A stretch of 9,692 nt of DNA from Flammeovirgaceae bacterium. Lineage in GTDB: Bacteria > Bacteroidota > Bacteroidia > Cytophagales > Cyclobacteriaceae. Of this stretch, positions 1 through 6,223 are shown piece after piece. Each line of letters begins with the position of its first letter. Position 1 is the first letter of the stretch. The notes beneath the pieces are model-generated. The model worked only from the letters and a program-made list of their open reading frames with translations, was not told the origin of the DNA and ran no database searches. The translations under genes and the position numbers were made by a program. The stretch is from contig QIEB01000180.1 of assembly GCA_003229495.1 (NCBI GenBank), forward strand, positions 1-9,692, read 5' to 3'.

Positions 1-1
1 T

Positions 2-172
2 TATACCCTGTGGAAAATAATTGGTTTAGGTTTTGAAACAGGACTTAGAATGAACAAACAAGAGACCCTGGACCACGAGATCAGGGTACTTGAGAATGAA
101 GATGCTACCTTTGATACTATTGACAATAAGCTACAGTCCTACTTTCTAATGGGTATCAGCTATAAGTTTTAG
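2..172 (+). CDS. C-terminal fragment of a probable outer-membrane beta-barrel protein (5' end outside the window)
   Basis: An open frame enters from the left edge and encodes 56 visible residues before TAG at 170-172. The last residues (SYFLMGISYKF) alternate polar and hydrophobic/aromatic side chains and finish on Phe. That is the usual C-terminal strand signature recognised by the BAM complex in Gram-negative outer-membrane barrels. A second candidate strand (WKIIGLGFETGLRMN, residues 4-18) precedes a charged stretch (about 19-43) that could be an extracellular loop or periplasmic turn. The start and any signal peptide lie outside the window, so the family cannot be named. The gene converges with the response regulator, and a G-rich repeat begins about 10 bases after its stop. 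No U-tract terminator is visible. The barrel call is an inference from the C-terminus alone. Confidence 0.6.
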   Translation, partial: YTLWKIIGLGFETGLRMNKQETLDHEIRVLENEDATFDTIDNKLQSYFLMGISYKF

Positions 173-291
173 GGGCGAAGTTTTAGGGTGTTAGGGACGA
201 GGGTGTTAGGGTGTTAGGGACGAGGGTGTTAGGGACGAAGGACCAAACCTTCTCACACTCAAACTCAAACTCAATATGGGCATGGTGTAAA
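173..291. other. Convergent intergenic spacer with repeats
   Basis: This 119-bp gap separates the stop of the + strand barrel fragment from the stop of the minus-strand response regulator. Besides the G-rich array it holds three hexamers of the form ACACTC/AAACTC/AAACTC at 255-272. It also has a short 5-bp stem (GAAGG 237-241, CCTTC 248-252). The stem has no T tract on either strand, so I do not call it an intrinsic terminator. An open frame running through here on the + strand is antisense to the response regulator and looks like a shadow. Confidence 0.6.
183..241 (+). repeat. G-rich tandem repeat (7/8-bp units) with G-quadruplex pattern
   Basis: Three near-identical 15-bp units start at 188, 211 and 226 (GTGTTAGGGACGAGG; the last ends in AAGG). 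An extra 8-bp half unit lies at 203-210. Read finely, this alternates TGTTAGGG and ACGAGGG blocks. On the + strand, GGG tracts lie at 186-188, 194-196, 201-203, 209-211, 217-219, 224-226 and 232-234, separated by loops of 5, 4, 5, 5, 4 and 5 nt. This satisfies the usual G3-N1-7 quadruplex rule several times over. It lies between two convergent genes, so it would be in the 3' untranslated RNA of the barrel gene, and C-rich in that of the response regulator. Folding has not been shown. Confidence 0.85.
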
Positions 292-714
292 CTAACTTGC
301 TTTCGAACTCATCCTAAGGGCCCTGATCTCGTTAAGCTCGTCTTCAGTGAGGGGCTTGGTGACAAATTTGATCACGTGATCGTTGTTGACGATCTTGTCA
401 ATATCCCGTTTATTATCAGAACTGGAGAGAATGATCACACGGCATCTTTCCTTTACAATTTCTGCAAATTTTTCAAATTCATACAGGAAAACGAACCCAT
501 CGACAATGGGCATGTTTATGTCCAAGAAAATCAAGTGAGGCAGTTTATCCGGATCATTGCGATGAGCACCGATATACTCTAATGCACTCTTCCCCGAACT
601 CTTAATTATAACCTCCCGGGCAAAATCGGTGATCTCAATGATCCTCTTGCTGATGAAATTATCAGTCTCATTATCGTCTACCAACATTACCAAGTCCAAC
701 CGGTGTTCTTCCAT
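292..714 (-). CDS. Single-domain (CheY-like) response regulator receiver
   Basis: This 140-residue protein is essentially one phosphoacceptor receiver domain with no output domain. The acidic pair D13-D14 sits in the first strand (MLVDDNE). D65 in FLDINMP is the expected phosphorylation site. S97 is the switch Ser/Thr position (VIILSSSD), and K120-P121 supplies the conserved Lys-Pro. All key residues are present, so it should be a phosphorylatable cytosolic protein. It probably acts in a phosphorelay or by protein-protein contact with a histidine kinase. Receiver-only proteins with a VDDNETDNF-type N-terminus are common in Bacteroidota. No kinase gene is visible nearby, so its partner is unknown. 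The ATG at 714 has no Shine-Dalgarno sequence, as usual for this phylum. A TATCTTTG -7-like box lies 74 bp upstream. Confidence 0.92.
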   Translation of the reverse strand: MEEHRLDLVMLVDDNETDNFISKRIIEITDFAREVIIKSSGKSALEYIGAHRNDPDKLPHLIFLDINMPIVDGFVFLYEFEKFAEIVKERCRVIILSSSDNKRDIDKIVNNDHVIKFVTKPLTEDELNEIRALRMSSKAS

Positions 715-894
715 TTATGCTATTATTTATTTCTATATGGGCTTGTAATCTACTACGGGACAACAGGTGTTTAAACAAATCTTACATCAAAGATAAGGTA
801 TTTGAAGGGATGAGTTGTTACCAAATTCCGCACAATTATCAGCCTGGTAATATTATCCGGTAAAAGTGCATAAAATGCCTAAAATCGTACTTTA
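715..894. other. Intergenic spacer between lytic transglycosylase and response regulator
   Basis: This 180-bp A/T-rich gap lies between two minus-strand genes. Apart from the possible -7 box it holds only a weak inverted repeat, TTACCA (818-823) with TGGTAA (845-850), separated by 21 nt and without a following T tract. No small ORF with convincing features and no clear intrinsic terminator for the upstream gene is visible. Confidence 0.5.
788..795 (-). promoter_or_regulatory. Possible -7 box (TATCTTTG) for the response regulator
   Basis: The minus strand reads TATCTTTG here, a full match to the Bacteroidota -7 consensus TAnnTTTG. The nearest TTTG upstream (822-825) leaves a 26-nt spacer, longer than the usual 17-23. 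The match to a complete promoter is therefore only partial. If used, transcription would begin near 780 and give a leader of about 65 nt. Confidence 0.35.
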
Positions 895-2760
895 TCAATG
901 ATATTTTCTGACCTTTAGTTCCTCTCCAATTCGAAGATTGAAGTCCGATTTTTCGTTCCATTCCATCAGCTGTTTTATGGTGGCATGGTAATCCCTGGCA
1001 ATCTGATAAAGTGTTTCGCCAACCTTTACCTGATGCAAAATAAACCCTATTTCAGCGGTTTCTGACGGGGTTGCCTGATCTTTCTGTATCTGATTCACCT
1101 CGGAGATATACAATTGCTGACCTATACTCAAACCGTTTGAGTCATTTAGATTGTTCCATCCCCTCAGGTCCTCAATGGTGATCTCATATTTTTTCGAGAT
1201 ACTGTACAGCGTTTCGCCAGACTGAACTACATGTACCTTTTGCGCAGGTTTTATCAATTTTTCAGTCACAGCCTCTTTTGCTGATTCCAAAATTTCACGC
1301 ACATTTGTCTCTCTCGAAAGCTTTGTATCAGTTGTTTTTTGAGACTGGTTCTGCAAGCTTCCTGATTGACTTGTTTGTTTTTTCTCAGGCTGCCGGTACC
1401 CATCAACTGCGGGTTTCTCCCTCGAAATATTGTTGTTCCCCGGAGTATCCGCAAATTGATAAGCTATTGGCTCACCTGCAGGTCTGGTACTTTTTAGCCA
1501 AAGTACCCGGCCGATCTTTACCGTGGTTTGACGCTTGGGTATTCGATTTTTCTTACGCAGCTGAATGAGCTTAATACCATACTTTTGAGATACTGACCAC
1601 AAGTCCTCCCCTTCCTCTACCAGGTGGTACTGTTCCTGGGCCTTGGAGCGTTTTGGTTTTAAGTACCATAACTCGCCTGCACGGGGATGCTTCCTTCCCG
1701 ATATATCGTTGTAATAGAGTAATCGCTTAGTACTTACTCCTGTGGCAAGCTCCAAGGCCGCCAACTCCATATCCTCCTTAAGCCGTACTCCCCTAATGCC
1801 GTTGATCTTAATACCTTTGTCCCGGTTGCGATAATTCTGTACCTGGGGGTACCTGGCCGGGTGGGTTGAATATTGTTTGGCAGAGGTCGCTAAGCGTTGA
1901 GCGCTGGACGCTGGGCGCTGGGCTTTATTATTTCTTGCAGATGCCAGCACCGCCGGGTTTTGTTCATAGGGAAGGATCACCGTGTAGTGTTTATCGTTAG
2001 GTACCTTCCCGCGCTTGAGCCATTTGTTATATTTTTGAACTCGTGCAAAGTCCATGCGCTTTTGGTCAGAAATTTCTTTCAGGGTCTTACCCTGTCCTTC
2101 ACTATACTCAACCAAATACAACTTGGGTTCTTCGGATTTCACTTGCTCAAATGCAATTTTATGCGCTAAAAACTTGATCACGTACCAATGGGTATGACTG
2201 TCTATCGGCATGGACCGGCTACCCTGGTATTTCTTTTTAACAAGTTTTAGGGCGCCGCCCGGTCCTTGCTGATATGCCAGCAAGGCATGTACCCAGTTGT
2301 CGAAAAAGACTCGATTATTTTTTTTTAGATACTTTGCCGCACCTCTGGTAGATGATACAATATTTAATCGTTCGTCAACATTTCTATCGATCCGCAAGCC
2401 CACTTCGAAGGCAGCTTCTTTTTTAAATTGCCAAAATCCCACTGCGTTGGAAGATGAAACGGCATCTGAAATCAGGGCACTTTCCTGAAGAGCCAAATAT
2501 TTGAAATCCTCAGGTAGCCCTTCCTCATCAAATACCCGTTCGATGATGGGAAAATATATCTGTAGACGGTCAACTTTAATTTGAAAATACCTGGCATTCC
2601 TGGTTAGAGCATTTACCTCAGCCTGTATTTTTTTACGGGCCTTTTCTGTGAGCTTTAGATTCAGGCCAGCAAACTGGATGGTATTAGGTACTGTGGGAGC
2701 ATCTGCATTAGCAGCAAACAAACCAATACTAAGGCACAACAACACCAAAATTACTTTCAT
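895..2760 (-). CDS. Secreted MltD-like lytic murein transglycosylase with LysM domains
   Basis: The 621-residue protein begins with a signal peptide (about 1-19, MKVILVLLCLSIGLFAANA). Residues about 65-210 form an SLT (GH23) domain with catalytic Glu E93 in LALQESAL, then SNAVGFWQF (104-112), VDER (128-131) and AYQQGPGGA (162-170). This family cleaves peptidoglycan glycan strands to 1,6-anhydromuramyl ends. Clear LysM peptidoglycan-binding domains lie at about 378-422, 509-553 and 575-619. Weaker LysM-like segments lie at about 214-264 and 318-368. Linkers are Ser/Gln/Lys-rich. The frame is open 51 codons upstream, but I chose the ATG at 2760: it starts the signal peptide, and the longer form would run into the methyltransferase gene. 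Its ATG overlaps that gene's TGA (ATGA), suggesting translational coupling. Residues 280-293 form a heptapeptide repeat encoded by 7-bp tandem DNA repeats. The usual AYN of the third SLT motif is AYQ here. mltD is the closest named relative, but orthology is not certain. Confidence 0.93.
   Translation of the reverse strand: MKVILVLLCLSIGLFAANADAPTVPNTIQFAGLNLKLTEKARKKIQAEVNALTRNARYFQIKVDRLQIYFPIIERVFDEEGLPEDFKYLALQESALISDAVSSSNAVGFWQFKKEAAFEVGLRIDRNVDERLNIVSSTRGAAKYLKKNNRVFFDNWVHALLAYQQGPGGALKLVKKKYQGSRSMPIDSHTHWYVIKFLAHKIAFEQVKSEEPKLYLVEYSEGQGKTLKEISDQKRMDFARVQKYNKWLKRGKVPNDKHYTVILPYEQNPAVLASARNNKAQRPASSAQRLATSAKQYSTHPARYPQVQNYRNRDKGIKINGIRGVRLKEDMELAALELATGVSTKRLLYYNDISGRKHPRAGELWYLKPKRSKAQEQYHLVEEGEDLWSVSQKYGIKLIQLRKKNRIPKRQTTVKIGRVLWLKSTRPAGEPIAYQFADTPGNNNISREKPAVDGYRQPEKKQTSQSGSLQNQSQKTTDTKLSRETNVREILESAKEAVTEKLIKPAQKVHVVQSGETLYSISKKYEITIEDLRGWNNLNDSNGLSIGQQLYISEVNQIQKDQATPSETAEIGFILHQVKVGETLYQIARDYHATIKQLMEWNEKSDFNLRIGEELKVRKYH
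1888..1922. repeat. Five 7-bp tandem repeats inside the lytic transglycosylase gene
   Basis: On the + strand the units are CGCTAAG, CGTTGAG, CGCTGGA, CGCTGGG and CGCTGGG, consensus CGYTRRR. Because 3 x 7 bp is 7 codons, the array encodes a heptapeptide repeat on the minus strand (AQRPASS then AQRLATS, residues 280-293). It falls in the linker after the catalytic domain and first LysM-like segment. The unit resembles the intergenic heptads at 4854-4888 in the same register and on the same strand. Confidence 0.8.
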
Positions 2761-3404
2761 ACTAATTTTCTCATGATCATAATACCATCTCTTATGGGCA
2801 CCAATACATTTTCTACTCTGGGGTCTTCCTGAACCTTTTGGTTGAATTCTTTGATTGCCCTGGTCTCTTTGTCCAGTTGCTGAGGATCCTCGGACACCAC
2901 TTTTCCATACCACAAAACGTTATCAGCCAGTATATAGCCTCCGGTTTCCACGCGATCAATTATTAGATCATAGTACCGGCAATAGTTGGATTTATCCGCA
3001 TCCAGATAAACCAGATCAAAGTTACCTTCCAGTTTAGGGATGACCTTCATGGCGTCTCCTAGGATAAATTCTACCTGAGCCCTAATCTTGGCTTCACTCA
3101 AGTAGTGTTCAACCATGTCCTGCAACTCCCTGTTTATATCGATGGTAATAATCTTTCCATCAGCTGCCAGTCCTTCTGCGAAACAAATGGCAGAATAGCC
3201 AGTGAAAGTTCCTATCTCCAGAACTCTGCGTGGTTTGATCATATTAGAAATCATAGAGAGCAGACGGCCCTGCAGATGACCGGAAATCATCTTGGGATAC
3301 AACACCTTAATGTTGGTATCCCGGTCTAATCTTTTCAAAAGAGGAGATTCCGGACTGGTATGATTCTCAGTATACCTTTGTAATTCCGGACTAAAAAAAT
3401 TCAT
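2757..3404 (-). CDS. Class I SAM-dependent O-methyltransferase (family 3, COMT-like)
   Basis: This 215-residue protein, the usual length for family 3, has a Rossmann methyltransferase core. Motif I is VLEIGTFTGYS (61-71), which binds S-adenosylmethionine. The acidic end of strand 2 is ITIDIN (D89), and YLDADKSNY (133-141) supplies D135. D161-N162 in LADNVLWYG complete the divalent-metal triad expected from catechol O-methyltransferase-type enzymes. The likely reaction is Mg2+-dependent methylation of a hydroxyl on a small catechol-like molecule. Family members vary widely in substrate, and some act on RNA, so the substrate here is unknown. It has no signal peptide and should be cytosolic. It lies 63 bp downstream of the M16 peptidase gene and overlaps the transglycosylase start by ATGA, so all three genes probably share a transcript. 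The ATG at 3404 fits the family N-terminus. Confidence 0.9.
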   Translation of the reverse strand: MNFFSPELQRYTENHTSPESPLLKRLDRDTNIKVLYPKMISGHLQGRLLSMISNMIKPRRVLEIGTFTGYSAICFAEGLAADGKIITIDINRELQDMVEHYLSEAKIRAQVEFILGDAMKVIPKLEGNFDLVYLDADKSNYCRYYDLIIDRVETGGYILADNVLWYGKVVSEDPQQLDKETRAIKEFNQKVQEDPRVENVLVPIRDGIMIMRKLV

Positions 3405-3467
3405 GCCCTTCAGTTTGCCGCTAAAAATGATTTAATTTTCTAACTGCGGTTCTTATGTAAAATTGCA

Positions 3468-4700
3468 CTATTTCGGTATAAAAGTCAAAATACTAAAGTC
3501 CTTGTGGTCGAACATCTCTTGAGCCAGATCTTGCAATTTCCTGGCAGTAATGTTTCGGACCTGTTTTATGGTATCTTCCAAACTTAGGATGTGGTCCAGA
3601 TCCAAAAGGCTTTTCCCCAACATTAGCATAAGGTTCATATTATTTTCTTCGGCCATAGCCAGCTGACCGACGAGCTGCTCCTTGGCCCTGTGCAGTTGGA
3701 GTGTGCCGAGAGATTTGTCCTTTAACAAGGAGAGTTCCTTCCGTACCAACTTTAAACTTCTGTTTACCATTTTGGGATCCGTGCCAAAAAAAATGGCCAG
3801 CATACCTGTGTCCTGATAGGGAATATATTGAGCATCGATGGCATATACCAGACCATGTTTTTCCCGTAGAGTCAGGTTCAGTCTAGAGTTCATCCCCGGG
3901 CCGCCCAGTAAGTTGATTAAAGCAAAAAAAGGCAAACGGTCCTGATGTTTGATAGGGTATGCAGTTCGGCCCAGTGCACAATGTGCCTGAGTTACCGCAC
4001 GGTTTATTTCCTTAACCTGTGGAAGGTATCCCTTGAAACTCGACCTCTGGGTTGAACTGCCATTGGCACAAATATGACTTAAGTACCGGTCAGCAATTTT
4101 TACTACTTTGCTGAATGGAAGATTCCCCACACAGGAAAATACCACCCGGTTGGTTTGTAAATTGGCCGAGATAAACTCCCGAAAGTCATGTTGTTGAAAA
4201 TTTAATACACTTTGACGATTACCCAATATATTCTGTCCCAAAGGATGGTCCTTAAAAACCAGATGATCAAAATCATCCTGGATGGCGTCGTCCGGAGCGT
4301 CCTGGTACATGGCCATTTCCTCCAGTATCACCATACGCTCTTTTTCAATCTGTTTTTGGGGAAATGTGGCATGAAATGTAATGTCTGAAAGAAGTTCTAT
4401 GGCTTTTTGGTAGTAACGATCCAGTACAGAGGCATAAAAGCAGATCTTTTCTTTAGAAGTGTAAGCATTTAACTCACCACCAACACTTTCCAGGCCGTTC
4501 AAAATGTGGTAAGCTTTGCGTTTTTTTGTACCACGAAAGGCCATGTGCTCCCAGAAATGAGCAATTCCCTGCTGAGATTCTGTTTCATCACGGTTTCCAA
4601 TATCCAGGATCAAGCCGCAATGAACTATTCTGGTAGTCGGGACTTGTTTGTAGACCAGACGCAGGCCACTGGGCCACTCATGAAGTTGGTAATCTTGCAT
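3468..4700 (-). CDS. M16 family zinc metallopeptidase (insulinase/processing-peptidase type)
   Basis: The 410-residue protein carries the inverted zinc motif HxxEH as H48-F-W-E51-H52 in AHFWEHMAFRGTKK. H48 and H52 bind zinc and E51 is the catalytic base. The third ligand is E128 in VILEEMAMYQDAPDD, about 76 residues downstream as the family requires. The C-terminal half has the typical SRLNLTLREKHGLVYAI segment (272-288), whose Arg/Tyr help hold the substrate. The length matches single-unit M16B members that pair into a clamshell dimer. With an intact active site it is probably a catalytic subunit that degrades peptides. There is no signal peptide or membrane segment, so it is predicted cytosolic. 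It is first in a run with the methyltransferase and the transglycosylase, and divergent from aminopeptidase P. A TAAATTTG match to the -7 consensus lies at 4713-4720 (minus strand) without a good -33 partner. The substrate is unknown. Confidence 0.93.
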   Translation of the reverse strand: MQDYQLHEWPSGLRLVYKQVPTTRIVHCGLILDIGNRDETESQQGIAHFWEHMAFRGTKKRKAYHILNGLESVGGELNAYTSKEKICFYASVLDRYYQKAIELLSDITFHATFPQKQIEKERMVILEEMAMYQDAPDDAIQDDFDHLVFKDHPLGQNILGNRQSVLNFQQHDFREFISANLQTNRVVFSCVGNLPFSKVVKIADRYLSHICANGSSTQRSSFKGYLPQVKEINRAVTQAHCALGRTAYPIKHQDRLPFFALINLLGGPGMNSRLNLTLREKHGLVYAIDAQYIPYQDTGMLAIFFGTDPKMVNRSLKLVRKELSLLKDKSLGTLQLHRAKEQLVGQLAMAEENNMNLMLMLGKSLLDLDHILSLEDTIKQVRNITARKLQDLAQEMFDHKDFSILTFIPK

Positions 4701-4925
4701 AATTTAGGGATGCAAATTTAGTCAAATGGGGATAATATTTTTAAACTTGATCAAAATAGATATTGGGGCCGGTCTTGAATGTCGAACACCGAATAAGAAA
4801 TGTCCAAGTCAATTTCAAATTGTAAATTGCTAATCGTTACCGTAAATTCGAAGCGCTCGGCGTTCGGCGTTTGGCGTTCGGCGTTCGGCGTTTTTACTAT
4901 ATTTAAATCTTATCAGTATTCACCA
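4701..4925. other. Divergent intergenic region between M16 peptidase and aminopeptidase P
   Basis: This 225-bp spacer must hold promoters for both directions. For the M16 gene the best -7 match is TAAATTTG at 4713-4720 (minus), very close to the ATG and lacking a well-placed TTG. For aminopeptidase P, TATATTTA at 4898-4905 matches 7 of 8 consensus positions, with a TTTG at 4870-4873 inside the heptad array (24-nt spacer). Neither is convincing alone. Most of the right half is occupied by a repeat element (4777-4894). Confidence 0.5.
4777..4894. repeat. Imperfect inverted-repeat element with six tandem heptads in its right arm
   Basis: CGAACACCGAA at 4783-4793 is the inverse complement of TTCGGCGTTCG at 4877-4887 with one mismatch. 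Allowing G-U pairs, the stem can extend outward to about 17 bp as RNA (4777-4793 with 4877-4893). The loop is 83 nt and contains a perfect small palindrome, CAATTT-C-AAATTG (4810-4822). The right arm is made of six heptads from 4853 to 4894: GCGCTCG, GCGTTCG, GCGTTTG, GCGTTCG, GCGTTCG and GCGTTTT. The layout resembles non-coding palindromic repeats that I recall from other Bacteroidota intergenic regions, but that resemblance is from memory only. Confidence 0.65.
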
Positions 4926-6215
4926 ATGAAGTATCAGGCCATATCATCTGAATTATTTGTAGGGAACCGTGAGAAGCTGGTAAAACTTCTGACTCCTGGA
5001 TCCATAGCTATTTTTCAATCCAATGACCAAATGCCAACCAGTGCAGATGGCACCATGCCCTTCGTCCAGGATGCCGATCTGTATTATCTAACAGGTATAG
5101 ATCAGGAGGAAACTATCTTAGTAATATTTCCGGATTTCCCAGACGAAAAGATGCGTGAAATCCTCTTCCTAAAACAAACGAACGAACACATTGCCATATG
5201 GGAGGGACACAAATACACTAAAGACGAGGCCAGAGAAGCCTCTGGTATCCGGACAATTATATGGACAGATGATTTTGAACAGACAATTAGTACACTGATG
5301 GCTGAAGCCCATGAGGTATATTTGAATAGTAATGAACACCTCCGGGCGGTGGTAGAGGTAGAAACTCGAAATGCCCGTTTTACTAAATGGTGCCAAACCC
5401 ACTATCCACTGCACAATTACCGGAAGGTAGCGCCACTGATGCATAAGTTAAGGGCCATTAAGTCTGAGCACGAGATCCGACAGATAGCCACGGCCTGTGA
5501 TATAACTGAAAAAGGATTTCGCAGGGTGCTGAAATTCGTGCAGCCTGGAGTTACCGAATATGAGATCGAGGCTGAATATCTTCATGATTTCATAAGAAAC
5601 CGATCGGACGGTTTTGCCTACGATTCCATTATTGCCAGTGGCGCCAGCGCCTGTGTATTGCACTATATAGAAAATAATAACGCATGTCAGGATGGAGAGG
5701 TCCTTTTGATGGACGTAGGAGCCAGCTACGCACGATATAGTGCAGATATGACCAGGTCCATTCCTGTCAGTGGCCGTTTCACCAAGCGACAAAGAGCGGT
5801 GTATGATGCGGTGCTTAGGGTTATGCGGGAAGCAATGGCAATGCTTACTCCCGGGAACACAATTTCACAATATCATAAAGAAGTGGGGCTGCAAATGGAA
5901 TCGGAATTGATGGATTTGGGATTACTGGATCGAATCGATGTTAAACACCAGCATCCGTCCCGTCCAGCTTATAAAAAGTACTTTATGCATGGAACTTCCC
6001 ATCACCTGGGATTAAATGTACACGACGTTGGCAACATCTTTAGACCTTTTGAATCGGGCATGGTGCTCACAGTCGAACCGGGCATATATATTCCGGATGA
6101 GGGTTTGGGTATTCGCCTGGAAAACAATGTGGTGATACAGGAAGATGGGATATTGGACCTTATGGAAAACATCCCTGTGGAGCCAGAAGAAATTGAGGAC
6201 CTTATGAACACTTAG
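4926..6215 (+). CDS. pepP: Xaa-Pro aminopeptidase (M24B, aminopeptidase P)
   Basis: The 429-residue enzyme removes the N-terminal residue from peptides with proline in second position, using a dinuclear metal centre. Residues about 1-165 form the creatinase-like N-terminal domain (MPTSADGTMPFVQDADLYYLTGIDQEE at 36-62 is typical). Residues about 170-429 form the pita-bread catalytic domain. The five expected metal ligands are visible: D263 (LLMDVGASY), D274 (YSADMTR), H359 (MHGTSHHLGLNVHDVG), E384 (LTVEPGIYIP) and E399 (GIRLENN). H246 and H366 match the catalytic histidines of E. coli PepP. An in-frame ATG exists at 4800, but those extra 42 codons would translate the inverted-repeat and heptad element. 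The family N-terminus begins at MKYQAISSELFVGNR, so I place the start at 4926. No signal peptide, so cytosolic. It converges with tsf and has no clear terminator. Confidence 0.95.
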   Translation: MKYQAISSELFVGNREKLVKLLTPGSIAIFQSNDQMPTSADGTMPFVQDADLYYLTGIDQEETILVIFPDFPDEKMREILFLKQTNEHIAIWEGHKYTKDEAREASGIRTIIWTDDFEQTISTLMAEAHEVYLNSNEHLRAVVEVETRNARFTKWCQTHYPLHNYRKVAPLMHKLRAIKSEHEIRQIATACDITEKGFRRVLKFVQPGVTEYEIEAEYLHDFIRNRSDGFAYDSIIASGASACVLHYIENNNACQDGEVLLMDVGASYARYSADMTRSIPVSGRFTKRQRAVYDAVLRVMREAMAMLTPGNTISQYHKEVGLQMESELMDLGLLDRIDVKHQHPSRPAYKKYFMHGTSHHLGLNVHDVGNIFRPFESGMVLTVEPGIYIPDEGLGIRLENNVVIQEDGILDLMENIPVEPEEIEDLMNT

Positions 6216-6223
6216 ACCTGCCC

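Noticed and set aside
183..241. TTAGGG units resembling telomeric repeats
   Set aside because: The hexamers occur with alternating 8- and 15-bp spacing between two ordinary chromosomal genes and not at a replicon end. A linear-replicon telomere is not supported.
211..582. A + strand open frame of 123 codons
   Set aside because: It begins in the G-rich repeat and runs antisense to the response regulator, whose receiver motifs are unmistakable. Its translation shows no domain features.
818..850. Inverted repeat TTACCA/TGGTAA as terminator of the lytic transglycosylase
   Set aside because: Six A/T-rich base pairs, a 21-nt loop and no T tract. Expected by chance in a spacer of this composition.
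1278..1568. A + strand open frame of 96 codons inside the lytic transglycosylase gene
   Set aside because: It is antisense to a gene with clear signal peptide, SLT and LysM domains, and its translation looks random.
2761..2913. A 51-codon N-terminal extension of the lytic transglycosylase
   Set aside because: The extension lies within the methyltransferase gene in another frame, and the signal peptide starts at the ATG at 2760, which gives the ATGA overlap.
4853..4894. Possible CRISPR array
   Set aside because: Units are 7 bp with no spacers between them and no cas genes are present. This is a simple tandem repeat.
5448..5792. A minus-strand open frame of 114 codons inside pepP
   Set aside because: It is antisense to the catalytic domain of a well-conserved enzyme with all metal ligands. 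No recognisable protein features.
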